A stretch of DNA of 64,000 bases from Sulfitobacter alexandrii (GCF_001886735.1 NZ_CP018076.1:1612001-1676000); one strand, 5' to 3'. Positions 37,836 through 46,743 are shown, numbered from the stretch's first letter. The notes: generated from the letters alone by a model not told the origin. Program-made: numbers and translations.

Positions 37836-37849
37836 ATGGTAGCGCTAAC
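37836..37849. promoter_or_regulatory. LacI-type palindrome before zwf
   Basis: TGGTAGCGCTAACA is a near-perfect 14-base palindrome centred on AGCGCT, the core of many LacI-family operators in alphaproteobacteria. It lies about 30 bases upstream of the preferred zwf start and beside a possible promoter (TTGTGA 37812, TATGGT 37834, 16-base spacing). It probably controls zwf-pgl-pgi in response to sugar. No LacI gene is in the window. Confidence 0.55.
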
Positions 37850-37877
37850 AGAAGCTGATGTAACCGCAGGGCCCATC

Positions 37878-39374
37878 ATGACCCAGACCAAAGACAGGCT
37901 GCCGCACATGGTCAGCCGGGTGATTCCCGTAGATCCCTTCGACCTGGTGATCTTCGGCGGTACGGGTGACCTGGCGCAGCGCAAGATCCTGCCCGGCTTG
38001 TTCCGGCGCTTCGTGGCCGGGCAGATGCCGGCGGAATCGCGCGTCATCGGTGCGGCGCGCACCGAACTGGACAGCGCCGGCTACCGCGAGATGGTGGTGG
38101 AGGCGATCCGGGAGTTCGGCGGCGATTTCACCTACACGGACAAACAGCTGAAGGATTTCCTGGGCCGTATCGAATACACGCCCATCGATGCCCTTGGCGA
38201 TGCCGGATGGGCCGATCTGCAGGAGTTGATGAAGGGCAAGGGCCGGACCGAAGCCTATTATTTTTCCGTGTCGCCCGCGCTGTTCGGCGAATTGGCGGAG
38301 CGGCTGCAGCAGTGGGGCATGGCGGACAGGGATGCGCGCATCGTGGTCGAGAAGCCTTTTGGCCGCGATCTCGAAAGCGCCCATGCGCTGAACGCGACGC
38401 TGGCGACCTATTTCAACGAAGACCAGATCTACCGGATCGACCATTACCTCGGCAAGGAGACGGTCCAGAACCTGATGGCGGTCCGGTTCGGCAACATGCT
38501 GTTCGAGCCGCTGTGGAACGCGCAGTTCATCGACCACATCCAGATCACCGTGGCCGAGACCGTCGGCGTCGGCGGGCGCGGTGAATACTATGACAAGGCG
38601 GGGGCCATGCGGGACATGGTCCAGAACCACCTGATGCAACTGTTGTGCCTCATCGCGATGGAGCCGCCCGCGCGGTTCGCCCCCGACGCGGTGCGCGACG
38701 AGAAGCTCAAGGTGATCCGCGCGCTCGACCCGGTCCTGCCGCATCACATCGTGAGGGGGCAATACCTGGCCGAGACGGGAAACGAGGAAAAGATGCCCTC
38801 TTACCGCGAGGCCGTCGGGGCACCTCGATCGCGCACGGAAAGTTTCGTGGCGCTCAAGACCCATATCAGCAACTGGCGATGGGCAGGCACCCCGTTCTAC
38901 CTTCGGACCGGCAAGCGGCTTTCGGCCCGGTCGTCCGAGATCACGGTGGTGTTCAAGGAAACTCCGCATTCGATCTTCGGGGAGGACGCGGGCCGGCATC
39001 GCAACGTCCTTTCGATCCGCCTGCAGCCGAACGAGGGGATCACCCTCGGCGTCACCATCAAGGAACCGGGACCGGGCGGGATGCGCCTGATCGACGTGCC
39101 GCTGGACATGAGCTTTGCCGAGGCCCTGGGCCAGGATGCCGAACAGGTCGATGCCTACGAGCGGCTCATCATGGACGTGATGCGCGGCAACCAGACGCTG
39201 TTCATGCGCGGCGACGAGGTCGAGGCCGCCTGGGCCTGGACCGACCCGATCATCCAGGGCTGGGAGGCGCGCAATGACGTGCCCAAACCCTATGACAGCG
39301 GTTCGGCCGGCCCGGATTATGCAAACGAACTGATGCGGCGTGACGGCCGCGAATGGCGCGAGGTGACCCCATGA
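37878..39374 (+). CDS. zwf: Glucose-6-phosphate 1-dehydrogenase
   Basis: This 498-residue enzyme oxidises glucose 6-phosphate to 6-phosphogluconolactone, feeding the Entner-Doudoroff and pentose phosphate routes. The coenzyme loop [14 protein letters not shown], the active-site [13 protein letters not shown] and the structural FYLRTGKRL are present. The frame is open from 37815, but that start would overlap the operator; ATG 37878 ([11 protein letters not shown]) or ATG 37908 ([12 protein letters not shown]) fit better. It overlaps pgl by ATGA. Confidence 0.95.
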   Translation: MTQTKDRLPHMVSRVIPVDPFDLVIFGGTGDLAQRKILPGLFRRFVAGQMPAESRVIGAARTELDSAGYREMVVEAIREFGGDFTYTDKQLKDFLGRIEYTPIDALGDAGWADLQELMKGKGRTEAYYFSVSPALFGELAERLQQWGMADRDARIVVEKPFGRDLESAHALNATLATYFNEDQIYRIDHYLGKETVQNLMAVRFGNMLFEPLWNAQFIDHIQITVAETVGVGGRGEYYDKAGAMRDMVQNHLMQLLCLIAMEPPARFAPDAVRDEKLKVIRALDPVLPHHIVRGQYLAETGNEEKMPSYREAVGAPRSRTESFVALKTHISNWRWAGTPFYLRTGKRLSARSSEITVVFKETPHSIFGEDAGRHRNVLSIRLQPNEGITLGVTIKEPGPGGMRLIDVPLDMSFAEALGQDAEQVDAYERLIMDVMRGNQTLFMRGDEVEAAWAWTDPIIQGWEARNDVPKPYDSGSAGPDYANELMRRDGREWREVTP

Positions 39375-40042
39375 ACCTGATCGAATATCCCGACCGGGAA
39401 ATCCTGGCGATGAAGGTGGCGAACCGGCTGGCGGGCGAATTGAAGAAATGCCTCATGACGCACGAGTTCGCCTCGTTCGCGGTGCCGGGCGGGACGACCC
39501 CGGGCCCGATCTTCGACATGCTCAGCGGCACCGCGCTGGAGTGGGAGCGCGTCCACGTGATGCTGACCGACGAACGCTGGGTGTCGGAGCGCGACGAACG
39601 GTCCAACGGTGCGCTCGTGCGGGACCGGCTGATGACGGGCCACGCCGCGGCGGCGCGGTTCATTCCCTTCTTCCAGCCCGGCATGGACGCCGAGACGGGG
39701 GCGGCGGCGCTGGCCCCGACCCTCGATCCCGAATTGCCCCTCTCCCTGCTGGTGCTGGGGATGGGCGAGGACATGCACACCGCCTCGCTCTTTCCCGGTG
39801 CGGAAGGTGTCGAGGCGGCGATGGCGGGGAACGCGCCCAACCTCTGCCCCGTGCACGTCGAAGGGCAGGAGATCGCCCGCGTCACGCTGCCCGCGCATGT
39901 GCTGCGCGGGGCCATGTCGACCCACGTGGTGATTTTCGGCGACGCCAAGCGCGCGGCGCTGGAACGGGCGGAGGGACTGCCGCCCGAAGAGGCGCCGATC
40001 GCCGCGGTACTCAACAGCGCAGAGGTGCATTGGGCGGCATGA
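39371..40042 (+). CDS. pgl: 6-phosphogluconolactonase
   Basis: This 223-residue DevB-type lactonase hydrolyses 6-phosphogluconolactone to 6-phosphogluconate. The family motifs [31 protein letters not shown] and [18 protein letters not shown] are visible. ATG 39371 overlaps the zwf TGA, and the pgl TGA overlaps the pgi ATG (40039-40042), so all three enzymes are cotranslated. Confidence 0.95.
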   Translation: MNLIEYPDREILAMKVANRLAGELKKCLMTHEFASFAVPGGTTPGPIFDMLSGTALEWERVHVMLTDERWVSERDERSNGALVRDRLMTGHAAAARFIPFFQPGMDAETGAAALAPTLDPELPLSLLVLGMGEDMHTASLFPGAEGVEAAMAGNAPNLCPVHVEGQEIARVTLPAHVLRGAMSTHVVIFGDAKRAALERAEGLPPEEAPIAAVLNSAEVHWAA

Positions 40043-41631
40043 AGGACATCTGGAACAAGCTGAAGACACGCGCCGATGCGGTGTCTGACCGGACCCTGCT
40101 GGACCTGTTCGGCGATCGGGGCAGGGCGGAGGACTTCTCCGTCACGCTGGAGAACCTGCATTTCGACTATGCCAAGACCAACATCGACGGCGAGACGCGG
40201 GCCGACCTGCTCGCGCTCGCAGAGGCGGCGGGCGTGGCGGCGCGGCGCAGCGCGATGTTCGACGGAGCGCCGATCAACGAGACCGAGGGCCGCGCGGTGT
40301 TGCACACCGCCTTGCGCAATCTCGATGGCGGACCGGTTCCGGTGGACGGGCAGGACGTGATGCCCGGCGTGCACGAGACCCTGGCCAGAATGCGCGCCTA
40401 CTCCGACGAGGTGCGCGGCAGCGCCATCACCGACGTGGTCAACATCGGCATCGGCGGCTCCGACCTCGGGCCCGCGATGGCGGTGGCGGCGCTGGCCCCT
40501 TACCACGACGGGCCGCGCTGCCATTTCGTCTCGAACGTGGACGGCGCCCATATCGCCGACACCCTGCGCGGGCTGGATGCAAGGACCACGCTGGTGATCG
40601 TGGCCTCCAAGACCTTCACTACGATCGAGACCATGACAAACGCCCGCACCGCCAGGGCCTGGATGACCGACCACGGCGGCGACCCGGCCCGGCAGTTCGC
40701 CGCCCTCAGCACCGCCGGGGACAAGACCGCGCAGTTCGGCATCGACCCGGCGCGCGTCTTCGGCTTCGAGGACTGGGTCGGGGGCCGCTACTCCATGTGG
40801 GGGCCGATCGGTCTTGCGGTGATGATCGCCATCGGCCCCAGGGCGTTCGATGCCTTCCTGCGCGGGGGGCAGGCGATGGACCGCCATTTCCGGTCGGCGG
40901 ATCCGTCCGAGAACATGCCGGTACTGCTGGCGCTGGTGGGGATCTGGCACAACCAGGTGCTGGGCCATGCCACCCGCGCGGTGCTGCCCTATGACCAGCG
41001 GCTGCGCATGCTGCCCGACTACCTCCAACAGCTGGAGATGGAGAGCAACGGCAAGTCGGTCTGCATGGACGGCGCCGGTGTGGCGCACCACACCGGCCCG
41101 GTGGTCTGGGGGGCTGCGGGCACCAACGGGCAGCACGCCTTTTACCAGCTGATCCATCAGGGGACACGGATCGTCCCCTGCGAATTCCTGGTCGCCGCCA
41201 ACGGCCACGAACCGGAACTGGCGCATCATCACCAGCTTCTGCTGGCGAATTGCCTCGCCCAGTCCGAGGCGCTGATGCGCGGCCGGTCGCTGGATGAAGC
41301 CCGCCGTCGCATGGCGGCGAAAGGCCTGAGCGGGGACGAACTGGAACGCCAGGCCCGGCACCGGGTCTTCCCGGGGAACCGCCCCTCGACCACGCTGATC
41401 TACCCGCTGCTCGATCCCTTCACCCTGGGCCAGATCATCGCGCTCTACGAACACCGCGTCTTCGTCGAGGGGGTGATCCTGGGCATCAACTCCTTCGATC
41501 AATGGGGGGTGGAACTGGGCAAGGAACTGGCCACCTCGCTGCAACCCATCGTGGAAGGGACCGAGCCCGCCGCTGGCAAGGACGGCTCCACCGCCGCGCT
41601 GGTGGACTATGCCCTGAAACACCGCACCTGA
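40039..41631 (+). CDS. pgi: Glucose-6-phosphate isomerase
   Basis: This 530-residue enzyme interconverts glucose 6-phosphate and fructose 6-phosphate, letting fructose 6-phosphate from gluconeogenesis enter the zwf pathway. The substrate motifs [24 protein letters not shown] and [11 protein letters not shown] are clear, with catalytic Glu and His in [12 protein letters not shown] and the Lys in GVELGKELA. It is the last gene of the zwf-pgl-pgi operon, and the double-hairpin repeat begins six bases after its stop. Confidence 0.96.
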   Translation: MKDIWNKLKTRADAVSDRTLLDLFGDRGRAEDFSVTLENLHFDYAKTNIDGETRADLLALAEAAGVAARRSAMFDGAPINETEGRAVLHTALRNLDGGPVPVDGQDVMPGVHETLARMRAYSDEVRGSAITDVVNIGIGGSDLGPAMAVAALAPYHDGPRCHFVSNVDGAHIADTLRGLDARTTLVIVASKTFTTIETMTNARTARAWMTDHGGDPARQFAALSTAGDKTAQFGIDPARVFGFEDWVGGRYSMWGPIGLAVMIAIGPRAFDAFLRGGQAMDRHFRSADPSENMPVLLALVGIWHNQVLGHATRAVLPYDQRLRMLPDYLQQLEMESNGKSVCMDGAGVAHHTGPVVWGAAGTNGQHAFYQLIHQGTRIVPCEFLVAANGHEPELAHHHQLLLANCLAQSEALMRGRSLDEARRRMAAKGLSGDELERQARHRVFPGNRPSTTLIYPLLDPFTLGQIIALYEHRVFVEGVILGINSFDQWGVELGKELATSLQPIVEGTEPAAGKDGSTAALVDYALKHRT

Positions 41632-41636
41632 CCCGG

Positions 41637-41712
41637 CTTCTTTATGCCCAAAATACTCCGGGGTTTGGGGCAGCGCCCCAAAAATCGGGAATCGAATGCG
41701 GCGCAGCCGCAC
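41637..41712. repeat. Double-hairpin intergenic repeat, copy 2
   Basis: This copy matches 17415-17492 over most of its length. Its hairpins are TTTGGGGC-AGC-GCCCCAAA (41664-41682) and TGCGGC-GCA-GCCGCA (41697-41711). The first loop differs from copy 1 while the stem is kept, and the spacer between the hairpins has changed. It fills the gap between convergent pgi and the antiporter gene, probably ending both transcripts. Confidence 0.8.
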
Positions 41713-41719
41713 CGTCAGG

Positions 41720-42973
41720 TCACACCAGGTCCGGCGCGCGCCCCATCCGGTTGGCAAGCCGCCCGACCGTCAGCCCCTCCACGACGATGGAAAAGACGAC
41801 CACCACGTAGGTGCAGGTCAGGATCAGCGATTTCCATTCGCCCTCGGGCAGCGACAGCGCCAGCGCGACGGAGATGCCCCCCTTCAGCCCGCCCCAGGTC
41901 ATGATGCGCGTCACCCCCGACGAGAAGCTGCGGAAGGGGCGAAGCATCGCGATCGGGACCGCGACCGCCGCGAGACGCGCGAGCAGGGCCAGCAGGATCG
42001 TCGCCGCCGCCGTCACGAGGACATCCGCCTCGAAGGCGATGGCGAAGACCTCGAACCCGATCATGAGAAACAGGACCGCGTTGAGGATCTCGTCGATCAG
42101 CCGCCAGAAGGCGTCCACGTATCTCCGGGTCTCTTCCGACATGCCGCGCGCGGTCCCTACGTCGCCGATCAGCAGCCCCGCGCAGACCGCCATGATCGGG
42201 GCGGAGACATGCAGCCAGACCGCCAGTTCGTACCCGCCGAAGGCCAGCCCCAGCGTCAGAAGCACTTCGAGCGAATAGTCGTCGATCCGGCGCATGACGC
42301 GAAAGGTGATCCAGCCCAGGACGAGGCCCAGCAGGGCGCCGCCAAAGGCTTCCTGCACGAACAGCAGTGCGGCACCGCCCAGCGGGTTGCCGCCCGCGCC
42401 GTGGTGGGCGGCCGGAAACGCAAGCCCCACGAGCACGAGGAACACCACGTATCCGACCCCGTCGTTGAACAGGCTCTCTCCCGCGATCTTGGTTTCCAGC
42501 GCCTTGGGAAGATCGGCTTCGCGCAGCACCCCAAGCACGGCCACCGGGTCGGTGGGAGAAATGAGCGCGCCGAACACGAGCGCCACCAGCAGCGGCATGC
42601 CGGTGAGCCAGGAAAACCCGACCCCGACCACCACCGTGGACAGCGCGATGCCGAGCGTGGCCATCAAAAAGACGCTCGGCCATTCGCTGCGCAGGTCGCT
42701 CAGCTTGACATGGAGCGCCCCGGCGAACAGCAGCAGCCCCAGCATCCCTTCCAGCAGCGCCTCGGAAAAGTCGATGCCGGTGACCAGTTGCCGAACCGTG
42801 TCCGCGATCCCAAGGCCCGGCAGGGCGAGGTCCAGACCCAGCAGGCCGAAGGATGCCAGCAGCGACACCACGAGGATGCCGATGGCAGAGGGCAGTTTCA
42901 GGACAAGGTAGTTGATCGCACCGAAGACGCCCGCCAGAACGATGAGCAGCGAGGTGATCTGAAGAAAGGTCAT
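41720..42973 (-). CDS. Cation:proton antiporter, NhaP/CPA1 type
   Basis: This 417-residue inner-membrane protein exchanges Na+ or K+ for protons. About 12-13 helices are expected. The ion-binding motif ALISPTDPVAVLG (about residue 147) and AGESLFNDGVGYVVF, and the late WGGLKGGISVALAL, are typical of NhaP. There is no long C-terminal tail. ATG 42973 overlaps the TGA of the GNAT gene (ATGA), so they are cotranslated. The ion preference is not readable. Confidence 0.92.
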   Translation of the reverse strand: MTFLQITSLLIVLAGVFGAINYLVLKLPSAIGILVVSLLASFGLLGLDLALPGLGIADTVRQLVTGIDFSEALLEGMLGLLLFAGALHVKLSDLRSEWPSVFLMATLGIALSTVVVGVGFSWLTGMPLLVALVFGALISPTDPVAVLGVLREADLPKALETKIAGESLFNDGVGYVVFLVLVGLAFPAAHHGAGGNPLGGAALLFVQEAFGGALLGLVLGWITFRVMRRIDDYSLEVLLTLGLAFGGYELAVWLHVSAPIMAVCAGLLIGDVGTARGMSEETRRYVDAFWRLIDEILNAVLFLMIGFEVFAIAFEADVLVTAAATILLALLARLAAVAVPIAMLRPFRSFSSGVTRIMTWGGLKGGISVALALSLPEGEWKSLILTCTYVVVVFSIVVEGLTVGRLANRMGRAPDLV

Positions 42974-43416
42974 GTCTTGAGATCGTAGGTGATCCACATC
43001 GTCCGGGTCGCCATCCGGTCATAGACATTGCGCCCGCGGTAATTGTCGTCCGCGGTGATCCATCGCACCGTTGCCCAGCCGCGCGCCCGCGCGTGATCCG
43101 CCACCGCGTCGATCAGCGCCTGGGCCGTTCCGGTGCCGCGTGCGTCCGGATCGACGAACAGATCGTCGAGAAAACAGTTCGTCACCGCCCGCAAGGGGCT
43201 GGCGAAGGGCCTGAAATGGGTCAGCCCGATCAGCCGGCCCCGGTCGTCCTCGGCCACGAAACCGTTGCATTCGTGAGCGTCATCCATCAGCCAGCCGAAG
43301 ACGGTATCGCGCATCTGCGCGGTTTGATCGACGCGGTAGAAATCGGCGTAGCCGCGGTACAGTCGATCCCAGTCGGTGCGATCCTCGGGAGCGGTGGGAC
43401 GGATCGTCGGGGTCAT
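42970..43416 (-). CDS. GNAT family N-acetyltransferase
   Basis: This 148-residue acetyltransferase transfers the acetyl group of acetyl-CoA to an amine. The pyrophosphate-binding motif A reads LFVDPDARGTGTAQALI (about residue 88), and motif B is RWITADDNYRGRNVYDRMA. The acceptor is unknown. ATG 43416 matches the domain start. It is the first gene of a pair with the antiporter and is divergent from the acyl-CoA ligase across 137 bases. Confidence 0.9.
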   Translation of the reverse strand: MTPTIRPTAPEDRTDWDRLYRGYADFYRVDQTAQMRDTVFGWLMDDAHECNGFVAEDDRGRLIGLTHFRPFASPLRAVTNCFLDDLFVDPDARGTGTAQALIDAVADHARARGWATVRWITADDNYRGRNVYDRMATRTMWITYDLKT

Positions 43417-43553
43417 GTGCGCGCCTTCCGTTGCGGACCCGGCAAGGCCCGACAAAACAATGCCTTGAATGAGGTTTAGGCGGCTTATCGCGGGCTTGCA
43501 AGTACCGGTGCTCTGCTTCACTCTGGCGCCAAGAACGGACAAGGAGGATCCCG

Positions 43554-45173
43554 ATGCTAGGCCAGATGATGTCGCAACCGCTGTTGATTTCCAGCCTGAT
43601 TGAACACGCAGAAAAATACCATTCCGGGGGCGACATCTATTCGGTCAACACCGGTGGCGGGGTGGAGGAGACCACATGGGGCGAGGTCGCCGCGAATGCG
43701 CGGCGGCTGGCCTCGGCACTGACGGGGCTGGGACTTGACCCGCAGGCGCGGTGCGGCACCATCGCCTGGAACAACCGGCGCCATCTCGAGATCTACTTCG
43801 GCGTCTCGGGCGGCGGCTTTGTCTGCCACACGATCAACCCCCGCCTGTTCCCCGAGCAACTGGTCTACATTCTCAACCATGCCGAGGACAAGGTGCTGTT
43901 CATCGACGCCACCTTCGTCCCGCTCGTGGCCGCGATCCGCGACAAGCTGGAGCATCTGGAGCATATCGTCCTGATGGAGGCCGAGGTGGGCGACGCGGCC
44001 GAGAAACTGCCGGGCATCATCGCCTACGACGATCTGCTGGCACAGGGCGATGCCGGGTTCGACTGGCCGGACATGGATGAGAACACGGCGTCAAGCCTTT
44101 GTTATACCTCGGGAACCACCGGGAACCCAAAGGGCGTGCTCTACAGCCACCGTTCCACCGTTCTTCACAGCTTCGGCATCAACCTCGCCGACAGCGTGGC
44201 GATTTCCGCCGCCGAAGTCGTCCTGCCCGTGGTGCCGATGTTCCACGTCAACGCCTGGGGCGCGCCCTATGCCTGCGCCATGGTCGGCGCGCGCATGGTG
44301 ATGCCGGGGCCGGGACTTGACGGTCCGTCGCTGGTCAAGCTGATCGACACCTACCGCGTGTCGCTGGCGCTGGGGGTGCCCACGATCTGGCTCGGCCTGC
44401 TGGGCGAGGCCAAGAAGGGTGGCAGCAAGCTGGAAAGCCTCAAGCGCACGGTCGTTGGCGGATCGGCCTGCCCGCCGTCGATGATCAAGAGCTTCCGCGA
44501 GGAATTCGGCGTCGACACCATCCACGCCTGGGGTATGACGGAAATGTCGCCGGTCGGCACCGTGAACCGCCCGCTGGCCAAGCATGCGGACCTGCCCGAG
44601 GCCGAGCAGCACCGCCTGCGCGAAAACCAGGGCCGGCCGGTTTTCGGGGTGGAGCTCGAGATCCTCGACGACGACGGCAATCCCCTGCCGCATGACGGCA
44701 AGGCGCAGGGCGACCTCGTGACACGCGGGCACTGGATCCTCGACGCGTACTTCAAGAAATCGACCGACGAGACCCTGACCAACGGCTGGTTCGACACGGG
44801 CGACGTCGCCACGATGGACCCGGACGGCTATGTCACGATCAAGGACCGGTCGAAGGACATCATCAAGTCGGGTGGCGAATGGATCAGCTCGGTCGAACTT
44901 GAGAATATCGCGATCTCGCATCCCGATCTCTCGGATGCCGCGGTGATCGGCGCACGCCACGAGAAATGGGACGAGCGCCCGGTGCTGGTCGCGGTCAAGG
45001 CAGAGGGAAAGGACCCCTCGGAAGACGCCATCCTCGAGATCTTCGACGGCAAGATCGCCAAGTGGCAGATCCCCGACAAGGTGGTCTTTACCAAGGAATT
45101 GCCGCGCAACGCGACGGGCAAGGTGCTCAAGCGGAACCTGCGGGACGAGTTCGGCGACGTGCTGATGGATTGA
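43554..45173 (+). CDS. Acyl-CoA ligase of the AlkK/DmdB type
   Basis: This 539-residue adenylate-forming enzyme has the ATP loop LCYTSGTTGNPKGVLYSHRS (about 183), AWGMTEMSPVG, GWFDTGDVATMDPDGY, DIIKSGGEWISSVELEN and the catalytic Lys in PRNATGKVLKRNLR. The N terminus MLGQMMSQPLLISSLIEHA is the opening shared by medium-chain fatty acyl-CoA ligases and by DmdB, the methylmercaptopropionate-CoA ligase of DMSP demethylation in roseobacters. The two cannot be separated from sequence reading alone. ATG 43554 follows AAGGAGGATC. No dmdA, dmdC or dmdD adjoins it. Confidence 0.9.
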   Translation: MLGQMMSQPLLISSLIEHAEKYHSGGDIYSVNTGGGVEETTWGEVAANARRLASALTGLGLDPQARCGTIAWNNRRHLEIYFGVSGGGFVCHTINPRLFPEQLVYILNHAEDKVLFIDATFVPLVAAIRDKLEHLEHIVLMEAEVGDAAEKLPGIIAYDDLLAQGDAGFDWPDMDENTASSLCYTSGTTGNPKGVLYSHRSTVLHSFGINLADSVAISAAEVVLPVVPMFHVNAWGAPYACAMVGARMVMPGPGLDGPSLVKLIDTYRVSLALGVPTIWLGLLGEAKKGGSKLESLKRTVVGGSACPPSMIKSFREEFGVDTIHAWGMTEMSPVGTVNRPLAKHADLPEAEQHRLRENQGRPVFGVELEILDDDGNPLPHDGKAQGDLVTRGHWILDAYFKKSTDETLTNGWFDTGDVATMDPDGYVTIKDRSKDIIKSGGEWISSVELENIAISHPDLSDAAVIGARHEKWDERPVLVAVKAEGKDPSEDAILEIFDGKIAKWQIPDKVVFTKELPRNATGKVLKRNLRDEFGDVLMD

Positions 45174-45184
45174 TCCGGTAGGGG

Positions 45185-45208
45185 CCGGCGGCGGGCAACC
45201 GCTGCCGG
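45185..45208. terminator. Strong G+C hairpin after the acyl-CoA ligase
   Basis: CCGGCGGCGG-GCAA-CCGCTGCCGG forms a 10-bp stem with one mismatch, 12 bases after the stop. There is no T-run, so it is only a possible 3'-end element. Confidence 0.4.
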
Positions 45209-45345
45209 TCCGCCGCAGCGCCGGGAAACCGGCCGCGTATCATGGCGGCCTTCGGCAAACATCGTTTCAGGATTGTTTGGAGCGGGTGGCGGAGGCCGTG
45301 GTGACCGCTTAACGGGCAAATAATCAGGTTCTGGACGACCCAACC

Positions 45346-45642
45346 TTGCCTTTCTATGCCATAGCCATCGATGCGGCTTCCACGCTGGCGCAGGGACTTG
45401 CAACCGTGTCGTCTATCAAGGGCACGACCGCCATCGGGACACGCGGCGGTGGTGGCTCTGGCGGCGCAGCAGGGGGCGCGGCTTCAATTCCAGCACCGCG
45501 CCGCGTTGCGGAGTTCCAGATCACCGGGAGCAACGTGCAGGGCGGTCGCGAACTAGTGGACGCCTCAACGCTGCTTTGGACCAGGGGTATCAGATCAATC
45601 TCGCTTACTCAGGCTGAGCCTGCATTGCGATCCGAATTTTGA
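45346..45642 (+). pseudogene. Fragment of a phage-like structural protein
   Basis: A 98-codon frame (TTG start, open from 45313) reads AIDAASTLAQGLATVSSIKG, then a Gly-rich linker GGGGSGGAAGGAAS, and then VAEFQITGSNVQGGRELVDA. The Ala-rich helix, Gly/Ser linker and beta-strand end resemble C-terminal parts of phage tail or core proteins, though I cannot name the family. It has no ribosome site and its last codons overlap the convergent minus-strand gene, so it looks like a truncated remnant. Confidence 0.35.
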
Positions 45643-46084
45643 TAGCCTCGCGCAGCATGTCATCTGCCTCTTCGATTGCGCCGTCTATCTCGCCTTGTGG
45701 CACCGGAGCATCGAAGTGACGCCACATTAGTGGCGGATCATCTGGACGCCGAAAGTAATGCTCAACTCGCGCGTCAGTATCATGTTCGCCAGTAAACCAA
45801 GCTCCATGAACTGCGGTGTTGCGGACTTCGATACCGGCATCAATGCGCTCAGAGAGCGAAATGATCCGAGCTGAAATATCCGCTGAAGTTAAGTCTGCTG
45901 CGCCCCTAAAGTGCTCTCGCAACTGCGTGCTATTCTTGCGCACCTTTAGAAAACGGTCAACCTTGTGGGGGACGCCTTGATCGCCGCCATCAGCCAACAT
46001 GATTATTTCCCAGCAGGCCAATTCAAGGTGCGCGCAGGTCTGAGTATAGGTTGCGTACTCAACCAGAAACTTTCTCGTCAGCAT
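45605..46084 (-). CDS. Hypothetical protein with RX4H (HEPN-like) motif
   Basis: This 159-residue helical protein ends its core with EVRNTAVHGAWFTG. R-NTAV-H matches the RX4-6H signature, in its common RNxxxHG form, of HEPN-domain ribonucleases found in toxins and defence systems. The rest (TQTCAHLELACWEIIML, ISARIISLSERIDAGIE) is consistent with a HEPN helical bundle. ATG 46084 is preferred; a TTG at 46105 is possible. A truncated XRE regulator ends 17 bases upstream on the same strand, an arrangement seen in regulator-toxin pairs. HEPN membership is inferred from the motif only. Confidence 0.5.
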   Translation of the reverse strand: MLTRKFLVEYATYTQTCAHLELACWEIIMLADGGDQGVPHKVDRFLKVRKNSTQLREHFRGAADLTSADISARIISLSERIDAGIEVRNTAVHGAWFTGEHDTDARVEHYFRRPDDPPLMWRHFDAPVPQGEIDGAIEEADDMLREAIKIRIAMQAQPE

Positions 46085-46101
46085 TGTCTGGATCAAAGGC
46101 T

Positions 46102-46281
46102 TCAATTCTTCAACCTTACCCCGGCGCCGCCGCCATTCTCTGCGATAAACTCCACCCCTGCGGCTTCGAGGGCGGAGCGGATAGCGGCAAGAGCATCCGC
46201 ACTGCCAGCATATCGGCCTGTCTCGATATTGCTAACCTTATTCCGAATAACCTCAGTGGGCTGACCTTCGCCTTGTGCGGG
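46102..46281 (-). pseudogene. 5'-truncated XRE-type HTH regulator
   Basis: A 59-codon frame with no start codon ends at TGA 46102-46104. It reads NKVSNIETGRYAGSADALAA and then IRSALEAAGVEFIAENGGGA, followed by GVRLKN. This is the unmistakable C-terminal half of a small XRE-family regulator (recognition helix region, then the AL-x-AAGVEF-x-x-ENGG tail). An in-frame TAA at 46282-46284 cuts off the N-terminal helices. It sits directly before the RX4H gene and probably once controlled it. Confidence 0.6.
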
Positions 46282-46486
46282 TTAGCAGGGGAAAACAAGT
46301 ATGTCGGCAGCAACAACGAGGAAGCGATGGCATTGATGGCGCTTATCATCGTCATCACCGAAATGACCCGGCGAGTCGTAGACCTCCGCCAACTAGCATG
46401 GGAGGTCGCGCGAAACAGTAACGGAAGGGCGGCTTAGAGGGCCATTTCCCAGCGATTCTGCAACGGTGGGTATTCGGGCGGGTAGA

Positions 46487-46527
46487 TAAAATGTCTGCCC
46501 ATTTTTGTGGGCTAAATCAACATTTTA
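46487..46527 (-). terminator. Nested inverted repeat after tRNA-Gly
   Basis: Outer arms TAAAATGT and ACATTTTA (46487-46494, 46520-46527) enclose an inner GCCCA/TGGGC hairpin. It begins 11 bases beyond the tRNA 3' end and, on the minus strand, closes with ATTTTA. It may end the tRNA transcript or be part of the integrated element. Confidence 0.4.
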
Positions 46528-46537
46528 GGTGGTATGT

Positions 46538-46611
46538 TGGAGCGGGTAACGAGAATCGAACTCGTAACTAAAGCTTGGGAAGCTGCCGTGATACCTTTTC
46601 ACCATACCCGC
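46538..46611 (-). tRNA. tRNA-Gly(CCC)
   Basis: Read on the minus strand from 46611, the cloverleaf is complete: acceptor GCGGGTA/TACCCGC (7 bp), D stem GTGA/TCAC, anticodon loop TTCCCAA (anticodon CCC), T stem ACGAG/CTCGT with loop TTCGATT, discriminator T and encoded CCA. The anticodon stem GCAGC/GCTTT has a C-T mismatch at 28-42 and a G-T pair at 27-43, so it is weaker than usual. Its 3' end is the likely attachment site of the adjoining decayed element. Confidence 0.9.
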
Positions 46612-46743
46612 GCGCGGTATGAGGGATATGCGCGGCGCGGCGCGCCGTCAAGGGGCGGCAATCACAAAAGGGGCTGCCCTGCGCGGCGGTGGTTACGATG
46701 ATCCTGGGGTTCAACCGGAAGACACGTCTCGCAGGGCGATGCT

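Larger units (their letters stand above)
45277..46547. mobile_element. Decayed integrated element next to tRNA-Gly
   Basis: The interval is bounded by two direct copies of TTGGAGCGGGT (45277-45287 and 46537-46547). The right copy is the 3' end of tRNA-Gly(CCC), including CCA; the left copy is a free duplicate. Integrases typically recombine at such sites and leave this arrangement. Inside are a phage-like protein fragment, an RX4H protein and a 5'-truncated XRE regulator, with lower G+C content than the flanks and no integrase. I infer a deletion remnant of a prophage or island of about 1.27 kb. Confidence 0.55.

Noticed and set aside
39250-41757. 835-codon open frame on the minus strand across pgl and pgi
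   Set aside because: Antisense shadow that spans two real, motif-rich genes.
46051-46437. 128-codon plus-strand open frame over the XRE fragment
   Set aside because: Its first half is antisense to the XRE fragment and the RX4H start, and it lacks a ribosome site; the last 50 codons could be another remnant but nothing supports it.
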